This document shows positions 54,906 through 63,988 of a stretch of DNA of 64,000 nt, piece by piece. The translations under genes and the position numbers were made by a program. A model generated the notes under the pieces. It was not told the origin of the DNA. It did not search any database and was given only the letters and a program-made list of their open reading frames with translations. Where the stretch lies: contig NZ_JACGWV010000001.1 in the NCBI RefSeq assembly GCF_014137995.1, forward strand, positions 806,001 to 870,000, read 5' to 3'. This stretch comes from Promicromonospora sukumoe (GTDB lineage: Bacteria; Actinomycetota; Actinomycetes; Actinomycetales; Cellulomonadaceae). The stretch's first letter is position 1; each line of letters starts with the position of its first letter.

Positions 54906-55694
54906 GTGCGCGTCGACGTCGTCTCGATCTTCCCGGACTACCTGTCCGTGCTCGACCTGTCGCTCGTGGGCAAGGCGCGGCAGCGCGGCCTGCTCGACCT
55001 GCGCGTGCACGACCTGCGCGACTGGACCACCGACCGGCACCGCACCGTGGACGACACCCCGTTCGGCGGGGGAGCGGGCATGGTCATGCGCCCCGACGTG
55101 TGGGGCGTGGCGATCGACGAGGTGCTGGGCGGCGGTGCGGAGGGCGCGCACCTGATCGTGCCCACTCCGTCGGGCGAGGTGTTCACCCAGCGGCACGCCG
55201 AGGCCCTGGCCTCGGCGGAGCAGCTCGTGTTCGCCTGCGGACGCTACGAGGGCATCGACGCGCGGGTCGCCGAGCACTACCGCGACGCCGGCGTCACCGT
55301 GCACGAGCTTTCGATCGGCGACTACGTCCTGAACGGCGGCGAGGTCGCCTCGCTCGTCATGATCGAGGCCGTCGCCCGGCTGATCCCCGGCATGGTCGGC
55401 AACCCGGAGTCCCTGGTCGAGGAGTCGCACGGCGCGGCCGGTCTGCTGGAGTACCCCGTGTACACGAAGCCGCCGTCGTGGGCGGACCTCGAGATCCCCG
55501 AGGTGCTGCTCTCGGGGCACCACGCCAAGATCGAGCGCTGGCGCCGGGACCGGGCGCTGGAGCGGACGGCGGCGCGGCGCCCGGACATGATCGCGGCCCT
55601 GGACGTGGCCGGCCTGGACAAGCACGACCTGGCGCTGCTCGCGGAGCTGGGCTGGGTGCCGGGGCCGGACGGCGCCGGGCTGACGCGGGCCTGA
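54906..55694 (+). CDS. trmD: tRNA (guanine-37-N1) methyltransferase TrmD
   Basis: 262 residues of SPOUT fold with the trefoil knot. [10 protein letters not shown] near residue 99 and the SAM loop [13 protein letters not shown] near residue 132 are diagnostic. [13 protein letters not shown] near residue 177 binds tRNA. It makes m1G37, which prevents frameshifting. The start is a GTG one base after the rimM stop, so the pair is coupled. Confidence 0.97.
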   Translation: MRVDVVSIFPDYLSVLDLSLVGKARQRGLLDLRVHDLRDWTTDRHRTVDDTPFGGGAGMVMRPDVWGVAIDEVLGGGAEGAHLIVPTPSGEVFTQRHAEALASAEQLVFACGRYEGIDARVAEHYRDAGVTVHELSIGDYVLNGGEVASLVMIEAVARLIPGMVGNPESLVEESHGAAGLLEYPVYTKPPSWADLEIPEVLLSGHHAKIERWRRDRALERTAARRPDMIAALDVAGLDKHDLALLAELGWVPGPDGAGLTRA

Positions 55695-55751
55695 TCGTCC
55701 CGCCGCCACGGGTCACACCTGCTCGGGCCGCGGTTCCGCGCGTTCGTGTGG

Positions 55752-55935
55752 CAGAATGAGCCGTTGGTGCGTCGCCGGTCAGGTCTCTGCCACAGGGGAC
55801 GACCGGGGCGGGCAACCGCCCCCGACCGGGTCAAGCCGCACCGCCATCCACACCCTTTCGGGACCCTGACGGCCGCACGGCCGGGGCAGGGCCCACGAGA
55901 TTCGCGCCTGACCTGTGGCAGGCCCGGAGAGAACG
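55752..55935 (+). promoter_or_regulatory. rplS promoter and structured leader
   Basis: TGGCAGAAT ends in the -10-like CAGAAT (55752-55757), followed by about 170 nt of leader. A long-range stem, CTGCCACAGG (55787-55796) with CCTGTGGCAG (55912-55921), closes just before the GGAGAG ribosome-binding site. GC-rich hairpins lie inside, such as GGGGGCGG-type at 55805-55825. The layout suggests an autoregulatory r-protein leader; the fold is my own reading and not matched to a known family. Confidence 0.45.
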
Positions 55936-56283
55936 ATGCAGAAGCTCGACATCATCGACGCAGCGCAGCTGCGGTCCGACATCCCGGACTTCCGTGCCGG
56001 TGACACCGTCAAGGTCAACGTCAAGGTCGTCGAGGGCAACCGCTCCCGCGTCCAGGCGTTCCAGGGCGTCGTCATCTCCCGCCACGGCGGCGGCATCGGC
56101 GAGACCTTCGCGGTCCGCAAGGTCAGCTTCGGTGTGGGCGTGGAGCGCAAGTTCCCGCTGCACGCGCCGACCATCGAGTCGGTCGAGGTCGTCACCCGCG
56201 GTGACGTCCGCCGCGCGAAGCTGTACTACCTGCGCGAGCTGCGCGGCAAGAAGGCGAAGATCCGCGAGAAGCGCGAGAACTGA
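55936..56283 (+). CDS. rplS: 50S ribosomal protein L19
   Basis: 115 residues, normal length for L19. [20 protein letters not shown] near residue 46 and [19 protein letters not shown] at the end are the L19 signature regions. The start is an ATG with GGAGAG. Last ribosomal gene of the rpsP-rplS cluster, with its own promoter and leader, followed by a strong terminator. Confidence 0.97.
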   Translation: MQKLDIIDAAQLRSDIPDFRAGDTVKVNVKVVEGNRSRVQAFQGVVISRHGGGIGETFAVRKVSFGVGVERKFPLHAPTIESVEVVTRGDVRRAKLYYLRELRGKKAKIREKREN

Positions 56284-56311
56284 GCTCTCAGCGCCCCGGT
56301 GCGCCTCTGAT

Positions 56312-56350
56312 ACCGGCCGTCGTCCTTCGTCGTGGAGGACGGCGGCCGGT
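56312..56350 (+). terminator. rplS terminator
   Basis: ACCGGCCGTCGTCCT (56312-56326) and AGGACGGCGGCCGGT (56336-56350) form a 15-bp stem with one G-T pair and a 9-nt loop. Confidence 0.8.
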
Positions 56351-56448
56351 GTCGTACCCGGCCCGGTTCGTGAGGATGTCCGGCAGGCTCGATGTTCGTC
56401 CCGCCGACCATTTCGCCGGGGGCGGTCCGAGGTGACAGAGTTAGGCAC

Positions 56449-57267
56449 GTGACGAGTTTCGACCGGGTGGCACCGCCCACCCCTATCGATGGGACGCCGT
56501 TGAGCGCAGAGGATCCGTGGGGAAACAGCGGGGCGCATCGTCAGGGTGGCGCGGCCCACGGTCGTGAGCCGCGCCGACAGCAGTCCGGCGTGCTCGCGAT
56601 GCTCCGAGAGGTCGGGATCATCGTCGTCAGCGCGCTCGTGCTGTCGTGGCTGATCAAGACGCTGCTGGTGCAGCCGTTCTACATCCCGAGCGCGTCCATG
56701 GAGGACACGCTGACCGAGGGCGACCGCGTCATGGCGTCGCGGCTGACGCCCGGGCCGTTCGACCTGGAGCGCGGGGACATCGTCGTCTTCGTGGACCCGG
56801 GCGACTGGCTGCCCCCGTACCCCGTCCCGGACCGGGGGGTGGTGGGCAACGCCGCCGTCTCGTTCCTGACGACCGTGGGCCTGCTGCCGCAGGACACCGG
56901 CGACCACCTCATCAAGCGCCTGATCGGCCTGCCCGGCGACACGGTCGTCTGCTGCGACGCCGAGGGCCGGGTCTCCGTGAACGGCACGCCGATCGACGAG
57001 ACGTACATCAAGCCCGGATCGGTCCCCAGCCAGGACCCGTTCGAGGTCACGGTGCCCGCCGACATGCTCTGGGTGATGGGCGACAACCGCCAGAACTCCC
57101 AGGACTCGCGGTACAACCGCGGCAAGCCGGGCGGCGGGTTCGTGCCGGTCGACAACGTCGTCGGTACGGCGTTCGCGACCGTGTGGCCGCTGGACCGGCT
57201 GAACTGGCACAGCAACCCGGGCGACGTCTTCAGCGGCGTCCCGGACGCGCCTCCCGCGGAGAAGTAG
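56449..57267 (+). CDS. lepB: Signal peptidase I
   Basis: 272 residues. A disordered N-terminus (1-48) is followed by one membrane helix (about 54-75). The catalytic Ser S83 is in YIPSASMEDTL, and the general-base Lys is K156 in HLIKRLIGLPGD. VMGDNRQNSQDSR near residue 206 is box E. It cleaves signal peptides on the outer face of the membrane. I chose the GTG at 56449; an upstream in-frame ATG at 56392 lies in the rplS-lepB gap with no support. Confidence 0.93.
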   Translation: MTSFDRVAPPTPIDGTPLSAEDPWGNSGAHRQGGAAHGREPRRQQSGVLAMLREVGIIVVSALVLSWLIKTLLVQPFYIPSASMEDTLTEGDRVMASRLTPGPFDLERGDIVVFVDPGDWLPPYPVPDRGVVGNAAVSFLTTVGLLPQDTGDHLIKRLIGLPGDTVVCCDAEGRVSVNGTPIDETYIKPGSVPSQDPFEVTVPADMLWVMGDNRQNSQDSRYNRGKPGGGFVPVDNVVGTAFATVWPLDRLNWHSNPGDVFSGVPDAPPAEK

Positions 57268-57270
57268 GCG

Positions 57271-57960
57271 GTGCGCAAGGTGCCCACGCTGCGGCAGGAG
57301 AGGGCGCTCCTCGCCTCGGGCGCCCGCCTCGTGGCGGGCATGGACGAGGTGGGGCGCGGTGCCCTGGCCGGGCCCGTCAGCGTAGGCGTCGTGGTGGTCG
57401 ACGCCACGACGCGCACCGGGCCCAAGGGCGTCGCCGACTCGAAGCTGCTCACGCCCGGCGCGCGCGAGGCGATCGCGCCCGCCGTGCGGCGCTGGGCGGT
57501 CGCGTGGGGAGTGGGGCACGCGGGTCCCGCCGAGATCGACGAGCTCGGCATCATCGCCGCGCTCCGGACGGCCGGGCGCCGGGCGCTCGCCCAGGTGCGG
57601 CAGGTGTGCGGCGACGTCGACGTCGTCGTGCTGGACGGCAAGCACAACTGGCTCTCCACGCCCGCGCTGGACCTGTTCGCCGCGGCGGACGCTCCTGAGG
57701 ACGACGTGCCGGAGCCCGCCGTGCGGACGCTGATCAAGGCCGACATGACCTGCACGTCCGTGGCGGCCGCCAGCGTGCTGGCCAAGGTGGAGCGGGACGC
57801 GATCCTCGTCGAGCTCGCGCAGCGGCACCCCCAGTACGCCTGGGACCAGAACAAGGGCTACAGCGCGAAGGCGCACATGGACGCCCTCGGCCTGCACGGG
57901 CCGACACCACAGCACCGCCGGTCCTGGAACCTGCCCGGAACTGCGGCGTCGGTGGGATGA
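57271..57960 (+). CDS. rnhB: Ribonuclease HII
   Basis: 229 residues. The catalytic carboxylates begin with D25-E26 in [14 protein letters not shown], with a further Asp in VVLDGKHN and one in [22 protein letters not shown]. The enzyme removes ribonucleotides misincorporated in DNA and RNA primers. The GTG start is 3 bp after lepB, so they are one transcript. Confidence 0.95.
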   Translation: MRKVPTLRQERALLASGARLVAGMDEVGRGALAGPVSVGVVVVDATTRTGPKGVADSKLLTPGAREAIAPAVRRWAVAWGVGHAGPAEIDELGIIAALRTAGRRALAQVRQVCGDVDVVVLDGKHNWLSTPALDLFAAADAPEDDVPEPAVRTLIKADMTCTSVAAASVLAKVERDAILVELAQRHPQYAWDQNKGYSAKAHMDALGLHGPTPQHRRSWNLPGTAASVG

Positions 57961-57967
57961 TGTCGCT

Positions 57968-58267
57968 GTGAGCGCTGAAGACCTCGAGAACTACGAGACG
58001 GAGATGGAGCTAGCGCTCTATCGCGAGTACCGCGACGTCGTGGGCCTGTTCGCCTATGTGGTCGAGACCGAACGCCGGTTCTACCTGGCCAACCAGGTCG
58101 ACCTGCAGGTCCGGTCCGCGGCGGGTGAGGTGTACTTCGAGCTGCGGCTCGCCGATGCCTGGGTGTGGGACGTCTACCGCTCCGCGCGGTTCGTGAAGTC
58201 GGTGCGCGTGGTGACGTTCAAGGACGTGAACGTCGAGGAGCTGGCCAAGGCCGAGCTCGCTCTCTGA
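57968..58267 (+). CDS. DUF2469 conserved protein
   Basis: 99 residues, acidic N-terminus (SAEDLENYETEMELALYREYRDVVGLF). DUF2469 proteins are nearly universal in actinobacteria and always near rnhB and yraN; their function is unknown. The GTG start has GATGAT exactly 6 nt upstream and no clear ribosome-binding site, so it may also be transcribed alone. It lies 7 bp after rnhB. Confidence 0.93.
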   Translation: MSAEDLENYETEMELALYREYRDVVGLFAYVVETERRFYLANQVDLQVRSAAGEVYFELRLADAWVWDVYRSARFVKSVRVVTFKDVNVEELAKAELAL

Positions 58268-58452
58268 GCGTTCGCTGCTCTGTTCGCTCCTCTCGCTGAG
58301 ATTGCCCGTACTCCCGGACAGACCCTCCTGACGAGACCCCAGGGTTCGAGCGCGACGCCGACCCTGTGGATCATCGATCCGTGCACAGGTGACCCCGCCG
58401 GCGCCGTCGGACGACCCCTTCGTGACCAAGGCTGGTCACGGAGGTGGACGCG
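58268..58452. other. Gap between DUF2469 and yraN
   Basis: 185 bp without a gene. It contains the small dyad GGATC-ATC-GATCC (58368-58380) and, at its end, CGTGACC-AAGGCT-GGTCACG (58421-58440), a hairpin whose right arm runs into the yraN ribosome-binding site (GGAGG, 58440-58444). Confidence 0.6.
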
Positions 58453-58935
58453 ATGGCGAAGAAGGACGGTGTGGGCCGGTACGGCGAGCGGGTCGCCCTG
58501 CGGCACGTGGAGGCACGTGGCTGGCAGGTGCTCGACACCAACTGGCGTGGCACGGAGGGCGAGCTCGACATCGTCGCGCTCGACGGCGACGTGCTCGTGG
58601 TGGTCGAGGTCAAGACCCGGTCGGGCCTGGGGTACGGGCATCCGGCGGAGGCGGTGACGCCGCGCAAGCTGACGCGGATCAAACGGCTGACGGGGCAGTG
58701 GCTCACGGTCTTCCGGGAACGGCTTGCCGCCGACCGCCTCGCGGCGGCCGGGCTGCCTGAGGCCGGGTGGTTGCCGGAGGCGGCCCGGCTGCCGGGGGAG
58801 GCAGGGCCGGCGAGCGCGGTGCCGGTGCTGCCGGACGTGCGCACCTGGTTCGGCGCCATCCGCGTCGACGTGGTGGCGGTGACCCTGCAGCGGCAGGGGC
58901 CCGCCGTCGTCGAGCACCTCGAGTCGGTGTCCTGA
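58453..58935 (+). CDS. YraN-family (UPF0102) endonuclease-fold protein
   Basis: 160 residues. It has the YraN core: GRYGERVALRHVEARGWQVLDTNWRG, then GELDIVALDGDVLVVVEVKTR, where Glu and Glu-x-Lys are the restriction-like metal site. A Leu/Pro/Ala-rich insert (about 95-122, with LPEAGW/LPEAAR repeats) is longer than in most members. The role is unknown; its genomic link with comM and dprA suggests DNA processing in uptake. I chose the ATG at 58453 because the GGAGG at 58440-58444 is well spaced. Confidence 0.9.
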   Translation: MAKKDGVGRYGERVALRHVEARGWQVLDTNWRGTEGELDIVALDGDVLVVVEVKTRSGLGYGHPAEAVTPRKLTRIKRLTGQWLTVFRERLAADRLAAAGLPEAGWLPEAARLPGEAGPASAVPVLPDVRTWFGAIRVDVVAVTLQRQGPAVVEHLESVS

Positions 58936-60482
58936 TGGGGATCGCGACGACCCGGGCGATGTCGCTCGTCGGCATGCAGGGGCACGTGGTGGAGGTCCAG
59001 GCGCACCTCGCGGCGTCGGTCCCGGGGTTCACGCTCGTGGGGCTGCCCGACGCGGCGCTGAGCGAGTCCCGTGACCGGGTGCGCGCCGCGGTCTCCTCGA
59101 CGGGCCTGCCGTGGCCGGTCAAGAAGATCACCGTGAACCTGTCGCCTGCCTCCTTGCGCAAGCAGGGCAGCGCCTACGACCTGGCGATCGCGGTGGCGAT
59201 CCTCGCCGGCACCGACGGGCCGACGTCCCCGGGGATGCGCACCACGGGCCTGGACCAGGTGGTGCACCTGGGCGAGCTCGGTCTCGACGGGCGCATCCAG
59301 CCGGTCCGTGGCGTGCTGCCCATCGTCGCGGCGGCCGTGGACGCGGGGTTCCCGGACGTCGTGGTGGCGGCGGGCGACGCCGACGAGGCACGTCTGGTGC
59401 CGGGCGCCCGGGTCGTGGGCGCCGCGAGCCTGGCCGAGGTGGTCGCGCTGCACGGCGGCCCGCCCGACCTGGTCCGGGAGGTGGTGGCGGTGCGGCCCGC
59501 CCGCTCCGCCCTGGCCGCGCGGCTGCCGGGCGACCTGGCCGACGTCGTCGGGCAGGAGCGGCCGCGCGCGGCCCTGGAGGTCGCGGCCGCCGGGGGACAC
59601 CACCTGCTGCTCGTCGGGCCGCCGGGTGCGGGCAAGACGATGCTGGCCTCCCGGCTGCCCGGCATCCTGCCCGACCTCACCGACCGCGAGGCCGTCGAGG
59701 TCACGGCCGTGCACTCCGTGGCCGGCACGTTCGACCCGGGCGGGGGACTGATCCGCCGTCCGCCGTACGAGGACCCGCACCACACGGCGACCCAGGCCGC
59801 CGTGGTGGGCGGCGGCTCCGGCATCCCGCGCCCGGGCGCGGTGTCGCGGGCGCACCGCGGTATTCTCTTCCTGGACGAGGCCCCGGAGTTCGGCGCCCGG
59901 GTGCTGGAGACGCTGCGGCAGCCGCTGGAGCAGGGCGAGCTGGTGATCCACCGGTCGGGCGGCGCGGCGCGCTACCCGGCCAGGTTCCAGCTCGTCATGG
60001 CGGCCAACCCGTGCCCCTGCGGGCTCGCGATCGGCAAGGGGCTGGAGTGCTCGTGCTCGCCCACGCTGCGGCGCCGGTACTTCGCGCGGCTCTCCGGGCC
60101 TCTGCTGGACCGGGTGGACGTGCAGGTGGAGGTCCAGCCGGTCGGCCGGGTCGAGCGCATGGAGGGCACGTCGGAGCCGACGTCGGCCGTGGCGGCGCGC
60201 GTCCTCGCCGCCCGGCAGGCCGCTCGCGCGCGGCTCGTGGACACGCCCTGGTCCACCAACGCGGAGATGCCGGGGCGGTTCCTGCGGGACCTGCTGCGGC
60301 CGCATCCTGGCCTGCTCGCGCCGATCGAGCGGGCGATGACCGACGGGAAGCTCAGCCTGCGAGGCGTGGACCGGGTGCTGCGGATCGCCTGGACCATCGC
60401 GGACCTCGCCGGACGCGCCGCGCCCACGGTGACCGACGTCGGGAACGCGCTGCTGCTGCGCACGGGAGGCGACCATGGCTGA
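58935..60482 (+). CDS. comM: ComM/YifB-family Mg-chelatase-like AAA+ helicase
   Basis: 515 residues. An N-terminal Lon-like fold (SLVGMQGHVVEVQAHLAASVPGFTLVGLP) is followed by an AAA+ domain with Walker A GPPGAGKT (about 228-235), Walker B ILFLDEAPEF, and a C-terminal Mg-chelatase domain with a CPCG...CSC cysteine set near residue 360. ComM drives branch migration during natural transformation in other bacteria. It overlaps the yraN stop by 1 bp and dprA by 8 bp. Confidence 0.93.
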   Translation: MGIATTRAMSLVGMQGHVVEVQAHLAASVPGFTLVGLPDAALSESRDRVRAAVSSTGLPWPVKKITVNLSPASLRKQGSAYDLAIAVAILAGTDGPTSPGMRTTGLDQVVHLGELGLDGRIQPVRGVLPIVAAAVDAGFPDVVVAAGDADEARLVPGARVVGAASLAEVVALHGGPPDLVREVVAVRPARSALAARLPGDLADVVGQERPRAALEVAAAGGHHLLLVGPPGAGKTMLASRLPGILPDLTDREAVEVTAVHSVAGTFDPGGGLIRRPPYEDPHHTATQAAVVGGGSGIPRPGAVSRAHRGILFLDEAPEFGARVLETLRQPLEQGELVIHRSGGAARYPARFQLVMAANPCPCGLAIGKGLECSCSPTLRRRYFARLSGPLLDRVDVQVEVQPVGRVERMEGTSEPTSAVAARVLAARQAARARLVDTPWSTNAEMPGRFLRDLLRPHPGLLAPIERAMTDGKLSLRGVDRVLRIAWTIADLAGRAAPTVTDVGNALLLRTGGDHG

Positions 60483-61761
60483 GCCGCTCTTCGAGCTGCC
60501 CCGTGCGCGGCTCCGGTTCGACCGGGAAGACCCCGTGCTGGCACGGGCCGCGTGGAGCCGGATCGCCGAGCCCGGGGACCCGGTGGCCGGAGCGCTGGTC
60601 GAGCACCTCGGTCCTGTCGACGCGCTCGACTGGCTGCTCGACGCCGCCCGCGCGCCCGACCGGGCCGGTGCCGTGCTGCAGCGCATCGGCGGGCTGCCGG
60701 CGCTCGTCCAGAGTGCGGCCGGTCACGCCGAGGCCCCGGGGCGTGTGCGCGGGGCGGCCGCCGAGGGGCCGTCGGCGTCCGGTTCGCGGGCCGCGGAGCT
60801 GGTCGTCGCCGCGGTGGGGCGCTGGGCGCCCCGGCTCGAAAGGCTGGACCCCGAGGGCGAGCTCGCCGTGCTCGGCCGGTACGGCGGCACCTTCCTGACC
60901 CCCGACCACCCCGGCTGGCCGACGACGTTCGCCGGGCTCGGCGCCACCGCACCCCTGTCGCTGTGGGTGCGGGGCGACCCGGACCTGGCCCGGCTGGCGG
61001 CCCGCTCCGTCTCGCTGGTGGGCTCGCGCGCCTGCACCGGCTACGGCGTCCGCGTGACGCGGGACCTGGCGTGCGGCCTGGCCGACCGGGGGTTCACGGT
61101 GGTCTCCGGCGGCGCGGCCGGGATCGACGCGGAGGCGCACCGGGGAGCACTCGTCTCCGGGGTGTCGACCGTGGCCTTCCTGGCCGGTGGCGTCGACCGG
61201 CTCTATCCCGCGAGCAGCACCGAGCTGCTGCTGCGCACTGTCTCGCAGGGCGCCGTGGTCAGCGAGGTACCACCGGGTTCGGTGCCCGGCAAGCAGCGGT
61301 TCCTCAAGCGCAACCGGCTGATCGCCGCGTTCACGGCGGGCACCGTGGTGGTCGAGGCGGCGCTCCGCTCCGGGGCGCTGTCCACGGCCAACCACGCGAC
61401 CTCTCTGCTGCGTCCGCTGGGGGCGGTGCCGGGTCCGGTCACGTCGATGGCGTCCAGCGGCTGCCACGAGCTCCTGCGGCGAGGCGCCGCGGTCTGCGTC
61501 ACGGACGCCGCCGAGGCCGCCGAGCTGGTCGGCGACCTCGGCGAGACAGCGCCCGCGCGGCAGGGCGAGACGCGGCCCGGCGACGACCTCGACCCGACCG
61601 GGAAGGCGGTGCTCGACGCCCTGCCCGTGCGCAAGCCGGCACACGAACGCTCGGTCGCGCGCACCGCCGGGCTGGCGCTCGCCGACACGACGGGTGCGCT
61701 CGGGCTGCTGGAGCTCATGGGGCTGGCCGAGCAGAAGGACGGGGGCTGGCGGAGGCGGTGA
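60475..61761 (+). CDS. dprA: DNA-processing protein DprA
   Basis: 428 residues. The Rossmann-like DprA domain has VGSRACTGYG near residue 181, SGGAAGIDAEAH near residue 213 and FLAGGVDRLYP. A C-terminal winged helix (about 375-428) follows. DprA loads RecA on incoming single strands in transformation. The N-terminus (1-130) is longer and Ala/Arg-rich. It overlaps comM by 8 bp. The usual next gene, xerC, is displaced by an oppositely oriented quinone oxidoreductase. Confidence 0.95.
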   Translation: MAEPLFELPRARLRFDREDPVLARAAWSRIAEPGDPVAGALVEHLGPVDALDWLLDAARAPDRAGAVLQRIGGLPALVQSAAGHAEAPGRVRGAAAEGPSASGSRAAELVVAAVGRWAPRLERLDPEGELAVLGRYGGTFLTPDHPGWPTTFAGLGATAPLSLWVRGDPDLARLAARSVSLVGSRACTGYGVRVTRDLACGLADRGFTVVSGGAAGIDAEAHRGALVSGVSTVAFLAGGVDRLYPASSTELLLRTVSQGAVVSEVPPGSVPGKQRFLKRNRLIAAFTAGTVVVEAALRSGALSTANHATSLLRPLGAVPGPVTSMASSGCHELLRRGAAVCVTDAAEAAELVGDLGETAPARQGETRPGDDLDPTGKAVLDALPVRKPAHERSVARTAGLALADTTGALGLLELMGLAEQKDGGWRRR

Positions 61762-61854
61762 GGGGAGATCGGGGCCGACTGCCGGGCCCTGCTCGGTCGT
61801 CCGGACCACCGGGCTGGAGCGGGACTGTCGGCCCGGTCCGGTCCGGTAGCCGCC

Positions 61855-61877
61855 GGGGCCGGGGCCGGGGCCGGGCC
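61855..61877. repeat. GGGGCC tandem repeat, G-quadruplex candidate
   Basis: Three GGGGCC units followed by GGGCC give four G-runs of three or more with 2-nt loops, in the convergent gap between dprA and the quinone oxidoreductase. Confidence 0.7.
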
Positions 61878-61915
61878 TGGGCACCGTCGCGCCCGGCCCG
61901 GCTCCCGGTCGCCCG

Positions 61916-62872
61916 TCAGGCGGTCGGGTCGAGCAGGAGCTTGCCGACCGTGCCGCGCGAGCGCAGGGCCTCGTGCGCCCCGCGAGCATCGGACAGCGGG
62001 TACTCGCCACCGGCGACGACGCGGATCGCGCCGCTCCGGGCGAGGTCGAACAGGTCGGTCAGCGCCCTGGCGTAGAGGTTGCCGGGCAGCCGGAACACGT
62101 GCGGCAGCCACATGCCGGCGACCGTGCTGCTGTGGCCGAGCAGGTTGCGCAGCTCGACCGGCTTGGGCTGTTCCCGCCCCGCCATGCCGTAGAAGACGAG
62201 CCGGCCGAAGGGCGCGAGCGCGGCGACGCTCTGGTCGGTCGTGGTGCCGCCGACCATGTCGAGCACGATGTCGACGCGGCCGCCGTTGGCCTCGATCAGG
62301 GTCGCCGTCATGTCGTCCGCGCGAGAGTCCACGGCGACGTCCGCGCCGAGGTCGAGGGCCAGCTCGCGCTTCTCGGGGGTGCTCGCCGTCGCGACGACCC
62401 GGCCGGCGCCCCAGGCCTTGGCGAGCTGCACCGCGATGGTGCCGACGCCGCCCGCGGCCGCGTGCACGACCACGGACTCACCCGGTTCGAGGTGCGCGTT
62501 CTTGCGCAGCAGCACCCACGCCGTCGTGCCCTGCACCAGCATCGACAGCGCGGTGAGGTCGTCGATGTCGTCGGGGACGGGGAAGGTCATCGCGGCGTCT
62601 GCGACCGCGCGCTCGGCGTACCCGCCCCCGCCGGTCAGCGCGGCGACCCGGCGTCCGTCCGGCGTGCGCCCGACCACCTCGCTGCCCGGGACGAACGGCA
62701 GCGTGGTCGGCGTCTGGTAGGAGTTCTCGATCTGGTGCGTGTCGGCGTAGTTCACGCCGATGCGCGACACATCGATCAGCACCTGCCCCGGTCCCGGCGT
62801 CGGCTCCGGCACCTCGACGGGCCTGAGCATCTCCGGTCCACCGAACTCGGTCACCTGTACGGCACGCATCAT
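61916..62872 (-). CDS. Quinone oxidoreductase-like zinc-free MDR protein
   Basis: 318 residues of medium-chain reductase fold. The N-terminal GroES-like domain has IGVNYADTHQIENSY near residue 38. The NADPH motif is VHAAAGGVGTIAVQLAK near residue 137 (AxxGGxG). The zinc-ligand cysteines of alcohol dehydrogenases are absent, as in QOR/zeta-crystallin. It reduces quinones or enones with NADPH. The start is the ATG at 62870-62872 with AGGAGG upstream. It is inserted between dprA and xerC on the opposite strand. Confidence 0.9.
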   Translation of the reverse strand: MMRAVQVTEFGGPEMLRPVEVPEPTPGPGQVLIDVSRIGVNYADTHQIENSYQTPTTLPFVPGSEVVGRTPDGRRVAALTGGGGYAERAVADAAMTFPVPDDIDDLTALSMLVQGTTAWVLLRKNAHLEPGESVVVHAAAGGVGTIAVQLAKAWGAGRVVATASTPEKRELALDLGADVAVDSRADDMTATLIEANGGRVDIVLDMVGGTTTDQSVAALAPFGRLVFYGMAGREQPKPVELRNLLGHSSTVAGMWLPHVFRLPGNLYARALTDLFDLARSGAIRVVAGGEYPLSDARGAHEALRSRGTVGKLLLDPTA

Positions 62873-63034
62873 CGCGGTCCTCCTGCACTCGTCCGACTGC
62901 ACTGTCCGACCGGCCAGTCTGGCAGAGCCGGCCACGGGGCGGCGGGGCACCGGGCGCCGGAGGGAGGGCAGCGAGCCGCGCAACGGCGGCGCGCCTTCTT
63001 CACCCCGTGCCGGTCCGACGGCACACTGGCAAAC

Positions 63035-63988
63035 GTGGACCTTACCGACCTGTCCGGCTTGCCTCGGCTGCCCGAGCAGTTGTCCGACGCCGTGTCCCGC
63101 TTCGCCAGCTATCTCCACGCGCAGCGCGGGCACTCCGCCCACACGCGGCGTGCCTACGTGGCGGACGTGACCGACCTGCTGCGGTACGCGATGCGGCACG
63201 GGAGCACGAGCCTCGACGAGATCGACCTGACGCTGCTGCGCGGGTGGCTCGCGTCCCAGTCCGACCGCGGGCTCGCGCGCTCCACGCTCGCCCGCCGCGG
63301 CGCCTCGGCCCGGGCCTTCCTGCGCTGGGCGCACCGCACCGGTCTGGTCCCCGTGGACCCCTCGGCACGCCTCGCGAGCCCGAAGGTGCCGCGCACCCTG
63401 CCCACGGTGCTCGACGTCGACGCCGCCAGCCGGCTGCTCGACGGCGCCCGGGCCGCCGCGGACGAGGTGGACGAGGCCGCCCGTCCGGCGGCCCTGCGGT
63501 CCTGGGTCGCCGCGGAGCTGCTGTACGGCGCGGGCATCCGCGTGGGCGAGCTGGTGTCGGTCGACGTGGGGCACGTGGACGCGCGGGACCGGCTCGTCCG
63601 GGTGCTCGGCAAGGGCGGCAAGGAGCGGGTCGTCCCGTTCGGCATCCCGGCCGCACGGGCGGTCGACGCCTGGCTGGCCGACGGCCGCCCCGCGTTCATG
63701 ACCGCCGCCACCGGCGACGCCTTCCTCGTGGGGGAGCGCGGCGGCCGCTGGGGCCAGCGCCAGGTGCGCGAGGCCGTGCACCGGCTCGCCGCCCAGGCCG
63801 GCGTCGACGACGTCGCACCCCACGCGCTGCGCCACTCGGCCGCGACGCACCTGCTCCAGGGCGGCTCCGACCTGCGCGCCGTGCAGGAGGTGCTCGGCCA
63901 CGCCAACCTCGCGACCACCCAGCGCTACACCCACGTGGACGCCGAGCGGCTGCGCAGCGTCTACGCCCAGGCCTTCCCGCGCGCCTGA
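63035..63988 (+). CDS. xerC: Tyrosine recombinase XerC
   Basis: 317 residues. The SAM-like N-terminal domain (about 15-105) includes YLHAQRGHSAHTRRAYVADV. The catalytic set is R169 (GAGIRVGEL), K193 (GKGGKER), H263 and R266 (HALRHSAAT), H289 (LGHANL) and nucleophile Y298 (TQRYTHV). XerC/D resolve chromosome dimers at dif at the septum. Length and neighbourhood identify the housekeeping enzyme rather than a phage integrase. The GTG start has CACACT 7 nt upstream. Confidence 0.95.
   Translation: MDLTDLSGLPRLPEQLSDAVSRFASYLHAQRGHSAHTRRAYVADVTDLLRYAMRHGSTSLDEIDLTLLRGWLASQSDRGLARSTLARRGASARAFLRWAHRTGLVPVDPSARLASPKVPRTLPTVLDVDAASRLLDGARAAADEVDEAARPAALRSWVAAELLYGAGIRVGELVSVDVGHVDARDRLVRVLGKGGKERVVPFGIPAARAVDAWLADGRPAFMTAATGDAFLVGERGGRWGQRQVREAVHRLAAQAGVDDVAPHALRHSAATHLLQGGSDLRAVQEVLGHANLATTQRYTHVDAERLRSVYAQAFPRA

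Noticed and set aside
63035..63988. Phage or island integrase
   Set aside because: The tyrosine recombinase has the size, sequence and dprA-linked position of housekeeping XerC. No tRNA, attachment-site repeat or phage gene is near.
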